NCBI GenBank assembly: GCA_023053575.1
Contig: JAKZAP010000007.1
Span: 16,769,508 to 16,833,507, forward strand
Direction of reading: 5' to 3'
Length of the DNA: 64,000 bases
From: Branchinecta lynchi
Taxonomy: Eukaryota > Arthropoda > Branchiopoda > Anostraca > Branchinectidae
The position numbers were made by a program, and so were the translations under genes. Under the pieces are notes generated by a model that saw only the letters and a list, made by a program, of their open reading frames with translations, made no database searches and had not been told where the DNA came from. Positions 52,701 through 58,000 of the stretch are shown here, piece after piece (the stretch's first letter is position 1; every line of letters starts with the position of its first letter).

Positions 52701-53821
52701 GGAGTCAGGATGGCCTAGGGCGTTGGTGGCCTACTACACGTGCAAAACTTCACGGGTTCATTATGGATTCCCCTGGTCGATTCACACTATGGTTTACATA
52801 CCGAACACAAAACAGGTTATCAACCTGTTTGCGTGGCCGCGACGGTATAAAAGATAAAAGACACAGGCAATGGAAGGGAGTAACGCTGCCTAGCGGCGGC
52901 ATAAGGAAAACGTACGGAATGCAGATGGCATCACCGTAACAATTTTCCAAATAACTTAAAGCTAGAAGAGGAATAAATATTTACGAAATACAGAAACACG
53001 AAACAAATTAACTAATACACCTACAACATATAACCAGAAATTAATGATGGGATAAAGCTATGTAAAAATTGAGATGAGTTAGCAGGATGTGGAGAAAACT
53101 AATTGCCAGTGTTGTTTTCGGACTGACGGACGGAAGACAGGAGGGGAGGGGGGAATAGACGGCCCCTCTGGGGATAACACATTATCTTTGCTCCAGAATT
53201 TTTTGAAAGAGTATTTCTGCGGTCAGTTAATTTAGGAACGTCCATTGTAATGAGAGACTCTTCATATGAAATACTGTCGTCACTCAGAATGATTCTTACT
53301 GCTCTCTTTTGGACATTTTCCAGGCTATCAGAGAGCTCTGCAGAATAAAAAGAGTGCGAAACCGGTGAAGCATAATCTGAATGAGGACGGATATAAGTTT
53401 TAAAATAACAGAGGTGATGGCATTTAGTGCCCAAACCGAAAGATTTAACGGTAGAGAGGGATTTAATTAAAAAGTTGGGTTTACGGATAATATTGTTCTC
53501 AACAGGAGAATTCCATTTCAGATCATCATAGAGTAACCCACTGCCTGAATCACATGATGGCGCTCTTCTTTTTCCGTAGGGTGTATAAACGGTGGAGCGC
53601 AGTTACGTAACGACGATGGCCAACCCTCGAAAATCTTAGTAGATAAGCTGAAGAACATGTACGGAGACCTACCAAAAAGGAACCCGGAAGATAGTGCAGA
53701 GTTGAAAGAGATGTACGAGCGGTGGTTGAATAATGAAAACGACGAAAGGAAGGCAAGCCTTGTGAAGACTCAATTCCATGCCATTCCGAAAATGACCAAC
53801 GCGTTGATTGTTAAATGGTAA
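7652..53821 (+). CDS. CIAO3: CIAO3 (NARFL/IOP1), cytosolic iron-sulfur assembly component 3, complete nine-exon gene
   Basis: Nine exons (listed separately) join in frame to 483 codons, close to the roughly 476 of the human protein. The family resembles [FeFe]-hydrogenase. In the CIA pathway it links the scaffold complex that builds cytosolic [4Fe-4S] clusters with the CIAO1-CIAO2B-MMS19 targeting complex. The N-terminal cluster ligands are C24, C72, C75 and C78 (ECVKP and DCLACSGC). The hydrogenase-like ligands are C192 (ASACPG), C248 ([11 protein letters not shown]), C401 and C405 (MACPSGCINGG). The protein ends in IVKW; a C-terminal Trp is typical of the family. An oddity is Gln-Ser before C248, where animal homologues I know have Met-Pro. 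Introns are 5768, 130, 4654, 23237, 4924, 733, 3334 and 1938 bp, the long ones crowded with repeats. The upstream neighbour diverges; OPLAH converges downstream. Confidence 0.96.
8040..8165 (+). repeat. Possible LINE 3' end in CIAO3 intron 1
   Basis: The stretch ends TTTGGCGGGTTATAAATAAA and an AT repeat. It resembles the end of the 60.8-61.3 kb LINE piece (AACGGCGGGTTTTAAATAAA), including the T-rich lead-in. It may be a second 5'-truncated copy of the same family. Confidence 0.4.
8575..9085. mobile_element. Inverted pair of hammerhead-like repeat ends
   Basis: The left arm (about 8575-8700) and right arm (about 8960-9085) are near-complements, each holding the element CCTGAAGAGGACCCTTGCCA...AAGGGCC followed by GAAA or GAGA. 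The outer flanks (TTTGACGGTGCAAAACGGAT and its complement) also pair. Relatives occur at 20330-20560, 59935-60055 and 63565-63660. The whole could form a long hairpin. No ORF of note lies inside. Confidence 0.65.
9684..9786. repeat. Palindromic hairpin element
   Basis: Arms of about 39 bp starting GTATACAAC and containing GTCAGCTACGATGCTT are near-perfect complements around a loop of about 21 bases. The GTCAGCTACG block is shared with the hammerhead-like family at 20540, so this may be a minimal relative. Confidence 0.6.
10276..10650. mobile_element. MITE family G, copy 1
   Basis: The element starts TAGTTGCGTTTTTGCAGATA and repeats the palindromic phrase GATACCATGGTATC and relatives (ACCGTGGTA) along its length. 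Its interior (CAAGTCATCCCAAAAGAAAA) matches the copies at 14030 and 51770. It is non-coding and sits in CIAO3 intron 1. Confidence 0.7.
10975..11469 (-). other. Unassigned 164-codon open frame
   Basis: This is the longest open frame in CIAO3 intron 1. It starts [20 protein letters not shown] and ends with a short acidic-polar tail. I recognise no domain, and its residue mix does not separate it from random sequence. It lies antisense to CIAO3 with no repeat boundaries seen. Treat it as unproven. Confidence 0.2.
11850..12255. repeat. Minisatellite, four units of about 102 bp
   Basis: Units begin near 11855, 11957, 12058 and 12161 with GATACGATGAGCATGCTATG or a close variant. Each contains GTGCAAAATGCTGCTCC and GATATCACTTTCCATTCGC. 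The last unit is the most diverged. The period is close to a multiple of three, so antisense frames stay open through it; those are not genes. Confidence 0.85.
12649..12673 (+). repeat. Retroelement 3' tail with AACCTG repeats
   Basis: A-rich sequence leads into three AACCTG units. The preceding 60 bases (GCCGGGCTCTGGACATTTTG) read as a LINE 3' UTR. It is a second instance of the tail found inverted at 873-890. Confidence 0.45.
13486..13584 (+). CDS. CIAO3: CIAO3 exon 2
   Basis: The 33 codons begin with [10 protein letters not shown], which carries the first cluster cysteine (C24), and end EEE before a GTAAGC donor. The acceptor is a long T-rich tract ending TTCAG. Both junctions are phase 0. 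Confidence 0.95.
13715..13858 (+). CDS. CIAO3: CIAO3 exon 3
   Basis: The 48 codons contain [18 protein letters not shown], the three-cysteine motif of the N-terminal [4Fe-4S] site, followed by [11 protein letters not shown] as in homologues. The intron before it is only 130 bp; all but one of the others exceed 1.9 kb. The donor is GTATGT. Confidence 0.96.
14030..14391. mobile_element. MITE family G, copy 2 (inverted relative to copy 1)
   Basis: The ends are TAGTTGCGTTTTTACAGATA and, as complement, TAGCTGCGTTTATGGT. The inside reads as the reverse complement of copy 1 (GGGATGACTT...GGCAATT). It lies in CIAO3 intron 3. Confidence 0.75.
15060..15440. repeat. Minisatellite of about 93-bp units with TGTCGGTAAA motif
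   Basis: Three to four units contain GATACCGACAAAAGCT, CTGTCGGTAAA and GAAATCGGCAGCGTTTGTCGG. Unit starts are near 15098, 15191, 15287 and 15331. Runs of 11 G (15047-15057) and 14 G (15467-15480) flank the array. Confidence 0.75.
16225..17407 (+). mobile_element. Family A element, copy 1 (HINE/Helentron-like with minisatellite core)
   Basis: The 5' end reads ACAAGAGCTGAAAGCTCATG then TGGCACTTGTA. The 3' end is a 30-nt stem-loop (17378-17407) with arms TATGGTACTTGAG and CTCAAGTGCCATA, followed by A bases. The core is a diverged tandem repeat carrying CCAAGTTTCATCGTCCTAGC, TCCGGATTCCC and poly-C runs (16662-16674, 17046-17058). The order matches the known layout of DINE-1/HINE elements: sub-terminal inverted repeat, tandem core, 3' stem-loop. 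Assignment to that class is inference. Confidence 0.6.
17408..18512. other. Rest of CIAO3 intron 3
   Basis: No gene is seen. A run of 17 C lies at 18055-18071. The motif CACCGGTGA and variants recur about six times between 18120 and 18330, suggesting another decayed palindromic element. A weak CGTTACCGTGGTAACAG at 17940 recalls family G. Confidence 0.35.
18513..18627 (+). CDS. CIAO3: CIAO3 exon 4
   Basis: The exon encodes the segment with [17 protein letters not shown] and ends YLI plus one base (phase 1, donor GTAAGA). It joins directly to exon 5 across the 23-kb intron, with no missing residues relative to the family. Confidence 0.93.
18726..18935 (-). repeat. LINE 3' UTR copy with GATT tail
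   Basis: On the minus strand the stretch ends GGAATAAACTTGATTGATTG, a tetranucleotide tail. It shares phrases such as AAGCTAGAAGTGGAATA and GAAATAAATGATGGGAT (plus strand) with the larger LINE copy at 52565-53545. It is a 5'-truncated insertion at the start of the 23-kb CIAO3 intron 4. Confidence 0.7.
19124..19783. mobile_element. Non-autonomous DNA transposon, copy interrupted by a LINE
   Basis: The long terminal inverted repeats are AGTTCAGCGCTCCAAGTGGA...CTAGTTTTTGTTAGTCCCCC at left and the complement ending GGAAGCGCTGAACAGGAATA at right. The same element without interruption lies at 34540-34836. The interior resumes in register (GCAAAACCTCCATTA) after the LINE insertion. Confidence 0.8.
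19263..19626 (-). pseudogene. LINE ORF2 C-terminal fragment inserted in the transposon
   Basis: The minus-strand frame encodes [20 protein letters not shown] followed by a Cys/His knuckle (NCLLCC...[10 protein letters not shown]) and ends with a stop at 19365-19367. A 3' UTR and an ATA repeat tail (19264-19280) follow. It is 5' truncated and lies within the DNA transposon; the empty site is visible at about 34680. Confidence 0.75.
20030..20330 (-). repeat. Fragments of families B and A, nested
   Basis: At 20043-20155 the sequence GAAGGTTTCGGCGGGATCCC and the next 90 bases match the start of the inverted family B copy at 56840. At 20162-20193 comes the family A 3' stem-loop (TATGGCACTTG...CTCAAGTGCCATA), then GGTCGGTCTGTC repeats and GTACTTCCAGAAGTGCTAGG as in the 42.3 kb copy. 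Thus a truncated A element abuts a truncated B element. Confidence 0.6.
20330..20560. mobile_element. Inverted pair of hammerhead-like repeats
   Basis: The left arm (about 20335-20400, complement) and right arm (about 20425-20545) pair over about 65 bases. The right arm shows CTGACGA at 20482-20488, a stem-loop with CCTTGCCAAGAAGG, GAAA at 20510-20513, then AUGUC able to pair with GACGU at 20538-20542. This is the best hammerhead-like core in the window (see findings). Confidence 0.55.
20800..20995 (-). repeat. tRNA-like SINE fragment
   Basis: On the minus strand, CATAGTATCGGGGTAGTAGT precedes AGAGGTCGTGCGTTCGATTC, the A-box to B-box order and spacing of a tRNA-derived SINE. It continues into a T-rich non-tRNA body. 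No intact cloverleaf was found. Confidence 0.5.
21055..21260. repeat. ACCACCCAATTTAAATTTGG repeat, copy 1
   Basis: Three diverged units of about 45 bp carry ACCACCCAATTTAAATTTGG or variants, flanked on the left by GGGGGCAGCAGAGACT. The complement of that flank follows the related array at 40795-41005. Confidence 0.7.
21593..21781. mobile_element. MITE with 37-bp TIRs, copy 1
   Basis: The left end GGTACCCGACCTAGAATTTC and the complement of the right end (GTACCAAACCTCAAACTTTT) match as inverted repeats. The interior phrase TTCTTGACAGTTA is shared with the copy at 28695-28882. Confidence 0.65.
22518..22766. mobile_element. Foldback element with GCCCCAA...GGGCAT arms
   Basis: The arms at about 22525-22605 and 22677-22765 are near-complements. 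They contain GTTCCAAC, ATGCCCCAATGCATGGGCAT and GTGCTC at left, and the matching complement at right. About 70 bases of unrelated sequence form the loop. Confidence 0.65.
22770..25330. other. Intron stretch with a small duplication
   Basis: The phrase AGAAAGAGTCCATA...TAGCTTGATAGGT occurs at about 23005-23040 and again at 23535-23570, with GTCACCATAAA near both, so a 530-bp offset duplication or two copies of one repeat is likely. Short antisense frames at 24149-24641 do not look like exons. No gene is supported. Confidence 0.35.
25335..25735 (+). repeat. GAGACTGTTGGTCT-bearing repeat, copy 1
   Basis: This stretch is about 95 percent identical, in inverse orientation, to 39020-39425. It holds several spaced copies of ACCACCAGTCTC or ACCAACAGTCTC, then a TATA-like AGTATAAAAGTG and a T-rich region. 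The TATA-like box and high identity suggest the 5' or promoter part of a young element. Confidence 0.7.
25736..26790. other. GTAGTT-rich intron stretch
   Basis: Motifs GAACTACAG, GTAGTTTC, AACTACGTCG and their complements recur at 25750-26020 and again at 26465-26650, suggesting decayed palindromic MITEs. No boundaries were firm enough to call. No coding was recognised. Confidence 0.3.
27770..27917 (-). other. Exon-like segment, unidentified
   Basis: A TTTTCATTACAG acceptor on the minus strand is followed by an open frame of 48 codons reading [20 protein letters not shown]... and ending CPGQAQ and a stop. A second antisense frame just below (27572-27713) reads [20 protein letters not shown]. 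Both look more protein-like than neighbouring frames. No family was recognised. It may be a gene or transposon relic inside CIAO3 intron 4. Confidence 0.25.
28405..28640. repeat. GATGCTACTA-rich repeat, inverse of 47225-47447
   Basis: The stretch starts CGATGAAAAATTTATCTCAG and is rich in CTGGATGCTACTA. The complement of the same sequence, including TGAGATAAATTTTTCATCG, is at 47225-47447 in CIAO3 intron 6. It abuts the MITE at 28695. Confidence 0.65.
28695..28882. mobile_element. MITE with 37-bp TIRs, copy 2
   Basis: Left TIR GGTATCCAACCTTGAATTTA pairs with the complement of the right end (GGTGTCCAACCTCGAATTTA). Both extend through ACCTCGAAC. It is non-coding and 188 bp long. The better preserved of the two copies. 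Confidence 0.8.
29640..31265. repeat. Tandem array of about 220-bp units with a 250-bp spacer block, array 1
   Basis: The phrase GCAGCTCTGGTGAGCGATAA or a close variant occurs near 29706, 29925, 30130, 30546, 30738 and 30964, with GGTTAACCGGTTA, CCATGGAACGAATGACCAT and AAAGTCAACTTTTAGTGGAC in register. A second block (AGACAGCCCCAAAATAGTAT to about GGAAAGTCCATGC) follows at 30185-30445 and again at 31018-31255, giving a higher-order A-A-A-B order. Small antisense frames inside are by-products. Confidence 0.85.
31290..34530. other. Intron stretch with a diverged duplication
   Basis: Segments at about 32510-32740 and 32960-33230 share TTCCTTCTTT.ATTTGCTGGTT, GGAAAAAA.TCTGAT, TATTGACAAAAA.ATGT and TTGTGAA.GCTTGGA, an old duplication offset by about 460-510 bp. 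The 127-codon frame at 31930-32313 shows no domain I know. Nothing else was recognised. Confidence 0.4.
34540..34836. mobile_element. Non-autonomous DNA transposon, uninterrupted copy
   Basis: The TIR begins TTCGCCTTACACCAGTTCAG at left and the right end is the complement (GGTGAACCGGAATATGGCGA). The element is about 297 bp. It is the empty-site counterpart of the interrupted copy at 19124-19783. Confidence 0.8.
35500..35896. mobile_element. 397-bp TA-flanked foldback element with palindromic tandem arms
   Basis: The ends CACTGTAAAAAGTCTCTCCT and the complement AGGAGAGACTTTTACAGTG are bounded by TA on each side (35498-35499, 35897-35898). Inside, five 21-bp units at left and three at right each contain the 12-bp palindrome TCCGAATTCGGA or a variant. 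The centre is a further inverted repeat (GATACAGGATTAAAACGCTA and complement). TA duplication and TIRs point to the Tc1/mariner superfamily; there is no transposase. Confidence 0.88.
36440..37000. repeat. Diverged tandem duplication of about 300-330 bp
   Basis: Both halves contain CAAGGATTGCT...GTTGGTAGGCTAGCT-like text, GGACCTAAGGCTGA.TATGTT, CCAGGCTGT.TGGC and GACATTCTCGTC or similar. The antisense 96-codon frame over the first half is not convincing as a gene. Confidence 0.6.
37785..38870. repeat. 220-bp tandem array with spacer block, array 2
   Basis: Units at about 37923, 38146, 38368 and 38540 match array 1, followed by the same spacer block (38590-38860). The first 260 bp (37785-38045) differ from 30420-30660 by only a few bases, so part of this array was copied recently. 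Confidence 0.85.
39020..39425 (-). repeat. GAGACTGTTGGTCT-bearing repeat, copy 2
   Basis: This is the inverse copy of 25335-25735, with three perfect GAGACTGTTGGTCTGAATTT-type units at about 39244-39300. Antisense coding-like sequence ([20 protein letters not shown]) continues to 39596, so the parent element may have encoded a protein from here. Confidence 0.7.
39895..40690 (+). mobile_element. Family A element, copy 2 (partial)
   Basis: The copy has CATCTGGAAGTACC, AAGTTTCATC and TCCGGACTTGAAAT phrases in two tandem units with poly-C runs at 40261-40273 and 40399-40412, ending in GACCGACCGACCGACGG. The 3' stem-loop is not intact here. Confidence 0.6.
40795..41005. repeat. ACCACCCAATTTAAATTTGG minisatellite, copy 2
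   Basis: Four units of about 41 bp read AAAAGACCACCCAATTTAAA...GGACCTTTTGATTCTGG. The segment ends GGGACCACCCCACGGGGGGT followed by CTCTGCTGCCCCCTG. It is related to 21055-21260. A family A 5' end lies inverted at about 41305-41345 (GCAAGTGCCATATTAACTTC). Confidence 0.75.
41865..42020 (+). CDS. CIAO3: CIAO3 exon 5
   Basis: This exon encodes [16 protein letters not shown] through VLASACP, including hydrogenase-like cluster ligand C192. The acceptor is TCATTTTAG and the donor GTAAGC, phase 1. Confidence 0.95.
42282..44640 (-). mobile_element. Family A element, copy 3 (longest, inverted)
   Basis: The 3' stem-loop (TATGGCACTTGAG...CTCAAGTGCCATA, 42282-42311) is at the left and the 5' end (complement of ACAAGAGCTACGAGCTCATA) at about 44605-44635. 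Between them are four to five tandem units of about 430-450 bp carrying GATGAAACTTGGCAGG, GAACGGGTGATCGGAT and runs of 10-16 G (42768-42782, 42914-42929, 44070-44081, 44192-44205). Short frames inside are artefacts of the repeat. It sits in CIAO3 intron 5. Confidence 0.7.
44765..45935 (+). mobile_element. Family B element, copy 1 (GGGATCCC ends, tandem core)
   Basis: The copy begins TTTGGGATCCCAAAACGTAA, then TCCGTCCGTCCGTCTGTAAG and GATAACTCTCGAAGGGAATG. It then has about six units of 120-140 bp with TTCGCCCGGAATCCGGC and ACCGGAAAGTTTGTTAAAAG, and ends TTTTGGGATCCCATCGACAC...TTTGGTCTTG. The copy at 58490-59455 runs the same way; the copy at 56840-58015 is inverted. Confidence 0.75.
45936..46944. 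other. Rest of CIAO3 intron 5, with a possible LINE tail
   Basis: At about 46575-46607, GTTAATAAACTTTC is followed by CATCATCATCATCA, a plausible LINE 3' end with a trinucleotide tail. Otherwise nothing was recognised apart from the exon 6 acceptor. Confidence 0.4.
46945..47193 (+). CDS. CIAO3: CIAO3 exon 6
   Basis: The exon encodes [20 protein letters not shown] through DVDLVLTA. It carries C248 in [11 protein letters not shown]. The two residues before that cysteine are Gln-Ser instead of the usual Met-Pro. The donor is GTGAGT. Confidence 0.95.
47194..47926. other. CIAO3 intron 6
   Basis: It holds the inverse copy (47225-47447) of the GATGCTACTA-rich repeat at 28405-28640. The remaining 480 bp show only short antisense frames. 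Confidence 0.6.
47927..48152 (+). CDS. CIAO3: CIAO3 exon 7
   Basis: The exon encodes [16 protein letters not shown], a variable linker, then [18 protein letters not shown], matching the conserved SGGYLEHVFRHAA region. It ends in phase 2 at GTAAAG. A MITE begins only 28 bases past the exon end. Confidence 0.93.
48180..48369. mobile_element. 190-bp MITE next to the CIAO3 exon 7 donor
   Basis: The ends AGGTTGCGTTCCGGAACTT and the complement of AAGTTCCTGCAACGCGACC are inverted repeats, flanked by ATAG (48176-48179 and 48370-48373). The interior repeats GATTGTTAAC and CTTGTTAAC. It begins 28 bases past the splice site. Confidence 0.75.
48370..49392. other. Intron 7 stretch without a gene
   Basis: The phrase GGAATCACTTTCCGAGAAAG at about 48862 recurs near 55664, marking an unclassified interspersed repeat. 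TTAAAGGACCCCTCGCACTA at about 49036 resembles 34944-34965. No coding was seen. Confidence 0.35.
49393..51267 (+). mobile_element. Family A element, copy 4
   Basis: The 5' end ACAAGAGCTGTAAGCTCATA is followed by two tandem copies of a unit of about 125 bp (CATATGGCA.TTGC, GTATCCGAATGG, AATGGCCCGAATAGCCGG). Diverged units with CTTGAGGCAAAAA come next, then the poly-C/poly-G-bearing core (50370-51200), and the 3' stem-loop at 51234-51267. It lies in CIAO3 intron 7. Confidence 0.65.
51487..51641 (+). CDS. CIAO3: CIAO3 exon 8
   Basis: The exon encodes [13 protein letters not shown] to VEVMACPS, including [13 protein letters not shown], one of the best conserved stretches of the family, and ligand C401. 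The donor is GTAAGA, phase 1. Confidence 0.96.
51770..52113. mobile_element. MITE family G, copy 3
   Basis: The ends are TAGTTGCGTTTCGTTTTTGC and the complement of ATACCATGGTATCTGCAAAA. The interior matches copy 1 in the same orientation (AAGTCATCCGAAAAGAAAA, ACGACTTTAGACAGTGGTAT). It sits 129 bases past the exon 8 donor of CIAO3. Confidence 0.8.
52565..53545 (-). pseudogene. CR1-like LINE fragment, itself interrupted by a MITE
   Basis: The antisense frame (from about 53545 down to 53102) reads [16 protein letters not shown] text, then [20 protein letters not shown] and [15 protein letters not shown], the standard C-terminal part of CR1/Jockey-type reverse transcriptase proteins. It is frame-damaged near its end. 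Its 3' UTR matches the copy at 18726-18935, and its tail (ATCA repeats on the plus strand) is at 52566-52578. The fragment ends just before the exon 9 acceptor of CIAO3. Confidence 0.8.
52595..52936. mobile_element. Candidate 342-bp TA-flanked MITE within the LINE 3' UTR
   Basis: The sequence interrupts the LINE 3' UTR relative to the copy at 18726-18935. Its ends CGATGACTG and the complement of GGCATCACCG form a short imperfect TIR, and TA flanks both sides (52593-52594, 52937-52938). The 88-codon frame inside has no known domain. Confidence 0.5.
53580..53821 (+). CDS. CIAO3: CIAO3 exon 9 (terminal)
   Basis: The exon completes the G-C-I-N-G-G motif with ligand C405, continues [17 protein letters not shown], and ends ALIVKW and a stop. 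The C-terminal Trp is retained. No clear AATAAA polyadenylation signal was found before the convergent OPLAH stop at 54900. Confidence 0.95.
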
Positions 53822-54899
53822 GATGTCGTGAAATGTTCTAGTCTGTTAGTATCGCTTTTCGGAATACATGCGTTTTATTCTTTGTAGATTTTCATAAATA
53901 TAGCGGATTGCGCAGGGTTTTTTCCGACGTCGCTAGTGGTTCTACTTCCTCCCGTAAAGCCTGGAAGTAGATATAGAACGATAGGCCAGGGAAGGGTCAG
54001 TCGCGAAGACAGGTGACGACAGGTGAAGTCGGTGAGGACACGATGGTTTTATTGTGGATGGAGATGTGGTAAGGACAGGGACGAGATACAGTGAAGGCAC
54101 AGGTAAGTGGTGAGGATATCCCCTCTGTTCTCTCTTGCTGTTGCGGCGGGAAAGTTCTTTAGAGTAGAGCTGGAGCCTTAAAGGAGATGCAGCAGTTGAT
54201 ACTTTTCTTTTCCCAGTATTCTAAACGTTTTCCCTTCATAATCATGCTCTAGCTTCGAAGAATAAGACTTGGTTGTCCCCGGCGTGAGAACCTATTTCTC
54301 CGCGTGTGACTATGAAAATAAGTGATTGGCAACAAAAGTGTCAAACCGAAATCAAATATAAGTAGGACCGATCGAATATGTCTTACAAAATTTAAAACTT
54401 AGGGAGAGAATGGATCGCCCGATACTGCAGGTGCTGCATTTATTTTCAGTCATCGTGTTGTAATTTCTCGGTAACCGGCTTTGTCGATATGCTGTGTTGT
54501 AAGATGAGGGAAACTGGCCGTGACGTCCAATGAAGGAAACATGCTCCATAGATGGAGTAAGATGGAGGTGTCACGATCCTGGTACAACATCACTCTCAAA
54601 GGAAACTATCAGTCAACAAGCCGAAGAAAAACTGTTCCGAACGGTGTTCAGTCTACCAAAAGCAGCTGTCTAGATGAGGAGATCTAGAAAAGCAAACATG
54701 TTGCACCAGCCGGGGCAAAGCGATAGGGGAAGCCAAGCATGGACGGAGCTCGACGGTCATGCGAAGAACAAGGTCAGGTTGCAAGGCTTTCAAAAGGCTT
54801 GTGAAGCGCTGAAGTTAACCTTTAATTATCAACAAAGAGCACACACAAAAACTACGCAACAATTAGAGAAACAACTAAGCATGTACTGAATGTACATAC
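53822..54899. other. Interval between convergent CIAO3 and OPLAH stop codons
   Basis: This must hold both 3' UTRs. No canonical AATAAA was found in either direction; variants such as AATAAG are present. No repeat or RNA gene was recognised. Confidence 0.5.
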
Positions 54900-55049
54900 C
54901 TATACCGACTCTTGCTTAGCTCTGTATTCAGCCACGCTTCCTCTCTCGATGATCGTATTCGACTTGTCATTTTTCTCCACCGGAGTAGAACTTTCGTCGT
55001 CTGGCTCTCCGTAACCGCCTCCTCCAGGTGTACGCAATTCGAAACGGTC
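54900..55049 (-). CDS. OPLAH: OPLAH terminal exon
   Basis: The exon encodes [20 protein letters not shown], a variable polar stretch, and the conserved end [15 protein letters not shown] and stop (human: EHGSVYEYRRAQEAV). The acceptor is TTTTGCCCAG. Confidence 0.95.
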   Translation of the reverse strand, partial: DRFELRTPGGGGYGEPDDESSTPVEKNDKSNTIIERGSVAEYRAKQESV

Positions 55050-58000
55050 CTGGGCAAAAGATAAAGTGTCACAGAGACCGCAATGGTAATGTCCTAAAAG
55101 GTCAACCAGAAAGTCATGATTTTTGGCGGCCGGCACAGACCCGGTGAGGTCCTGGGAAAGCTCACGGAGTATTAAGCCCGGTTCCCACTGCCCGGATTTC
55201 TAAAGGTCGGGCCTGACTTTCCTTTCTGTAGGTTCGAACCTCCCCAGTTTATTTATTTTATGAAATCCGGACTGTAGGTGTTATCCTTTTGTAATGGCGT
55301 TACCTTTCCTGGAACATAATCCCCCACGGTAGACGTCCATTGAACGTTTAGCGTGAATTTTCCTTTAAACTTGCGCGACAGTGTTTCTGTGCGTCCTCGC
55401 GCACCAGGTTTTCGCGTGATTGCGGAATTACTTTCCAGCGTGCAAAGCACATCCAAAAACTGCGAGAATCCGATCCCTGGACTTGCTTTGAATGAATGAA
55501 TGAAGAACTTATGACGCACTGCCAAAGGCCATAAGTGCAGAAAAACACAAACTTTCCAATAAAGGTTATTTATTAATTTAGAATCCGCTTTCCCGCTGGA
55601 CTGATCCGCACTTTCATAATTTCTGTGAAAGCATCCAAATTCTCGTTGTCACTAAATTTCTGGAATCACTTTCCGAGAAAGCTGCTTCCCCTCTATACCC
55701 TGATCTGTTTCTAAATTTTACAAATAAAAATATTTAACTGTCCATCGAAACATTTGGTCTTGTTGCTTATGGAAAAAAATGTTTAAGCAAATTGAGCAAA
55801 GAATCCTCACACCAAGTCTGAACACAGTCGTTCGTTAGTGGATAATCCTTCTTTTCTTCTTCTTTTTTTCTCTCCCTTTTTAAATTTTATTTGTTTGGTT
55901 CGTTTCCCTTAAGACGATATGAATAAAGAATAAGCCCCGCCCATTGCCAGGCCTTATGGCGGGGCCACAAAGAGTTAATGGTATGTTTACTGTTTTTTAT
56001 GAATACAACTGAAACTCAAACTGAAGTACCCTATATTTTCTTCGAGAGCTATCGTGCTAACAGACGGTTGCCGGCTTAACACGGCGCAGGTACAAGACAG
56101 CTGAAAGTTTTCATTGCCTGGAACCGGAATGAATTACAATGACTTGTCAGTCCGACCTCGACGTAACGACAATGAGTAACGACGGCGAGCGTGAGGGGTT
56201 AGTGGCTTCTGCAAATCGCAAAGTCGTGCTGGGCTCAGCATGCACATGTTGCGATACATCGGTTGCGGTAGGCTTTCTCGCGAATCGTCACCTGCAGTCT
56301 CAGAAAACAAGTAAGTTCCTTAATCAATCATTTATTATAAAAACCGTTGTCGGTCATGGCCGATAGTTGGTTTCTCGTCAATCTAGGAATAAAATCGATA
56401 CAAAACAAAATTGTCGCTGAAAACTCGAACTCACTATTTTAAGGTACGTGGACTCTCAGTCCGAATTTCGCAAATTTTGACGCATCACATGCATATTTCC
56501 CAATAGTGGCGCGAATTCTATACGTGTTTTCGCATGCGAACTCCTATCGGACTATTTGAGCACGTTGTTTTACATGATTAACACACAGTCCGACTTTTAA
56601 TTTACCATGAGATTCTAGAATCTGATTCATAAAATCAACTCTACAAACTCGTCAAAGAGATGGAAAATGACTGTACAACTTACTCCGGCTTCCACGGCGA
56701 TACTATTCTTCGCTCCAAGGTTCACCACGACACCATCATGCCGTAGGAAGAGGTTCAAGCCTCGCTCACCGGGACCGCCACCTCAAATCAGAAAGAAAAA
56801 AGTGAGGTTTGGGGTTTGTTGAGGATCGTAACATCAAGACAAACAATACCAAAGGTTTCGATGGGATCCCAATTATTCAATATCTGATCCAGACAACTGG
56901 GTCTTGTCTTAGCCAGATCCAGTCATCGCCAGACTCCTTGAACATTTTTACAATTAAAATTCAGAAACAGATTAAGGCCAAATAGCTAATCATCTGAGAA
57001 AAACTTCCTGCCACTACCGCCGATTTCCCGATTTCGGCCAAACTCCAGAACTAATTGTCCGGCGAAAAAAAGAAAGCTCAAAAACGAACTCAGAGTATCT
57101 TCTTTCCCCAATAATGAACATCTAATCAACTTCAAATAAAATTTAACTCATAACAAATTTTCCGACTCCAGCCGGATTCCGGTCGAACTATACGTCCGGG
57201 TAAAATATGATTGTCACACACGGATTCAGCATCTCTTCTTACCCCTAAATCGGTTATCTAATCAACTAGAAATAAAACTTTAACTTCTACCAATTTTCCG
57301 GTTTTCGCCGGATTCCGGGCGAACTACATGTCCGGATAGAAAATTGTTTTCACGTAAGTGTTCAGCATGTCTTCTTGCTCTAAATCGAACATCTATTCAA
57401 CTTCAACTTCAACTTTTAATTTTAACAAACTTTCCGGTTTGAGCCGGATTCCGGGCGAACTACTTGTCCGTCGAGAAAATGGTTTTCACCACCGTGTTCA
57501 GCGTGTCTTCCTACCCCTAAGTCGAACATCTAATCAACTTAAAATAAAACTTTTACTTTTAGCAAACTTTCCGGTTTGGGCCGGATTCCGGGCGAACTAC
57601 TTGTCCGTCGAGAAAATGGTTTTCGCCATCGTCTTCAGCATGTCTTCCTACCCCTAAATCGAACGTCTAATCAACTTAAAATAAAACTTTTACTTTTAAC
57701 AAACTTTCCGGTTTTGGCCGGATTCCGGGCGAACTACATGTTCCATGGCAAAATGGTTTTCACCATCATGTTCAGCATGTCTTCTTACCCCATAATCGAC
57801 TATCACATTAGCTGTTTAAAAATATTTTTTTTGCCCCTTAATTTGAAACCCCACCCCTAAATGTAGGGCTACAAAGCCCATCTACGAACTTGACTGGTCC
57901 GACGACCCAACGAATCCTCACACCAAGTTTCATCAAAATATCTCATTCCCTTCGAGAGTTATCGTGCTTACAGACGGACTTTTCGATGTCCCTTACGTTT

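Noticed and set aside
57358..57860. Two overlapping frames of 94-99 codons with repeated [11 protein letters not shown] motifs
   Set aside because: They are a read-through of the 120-140-bp tandem units of family B; the same peptides appear shifted in other copies.
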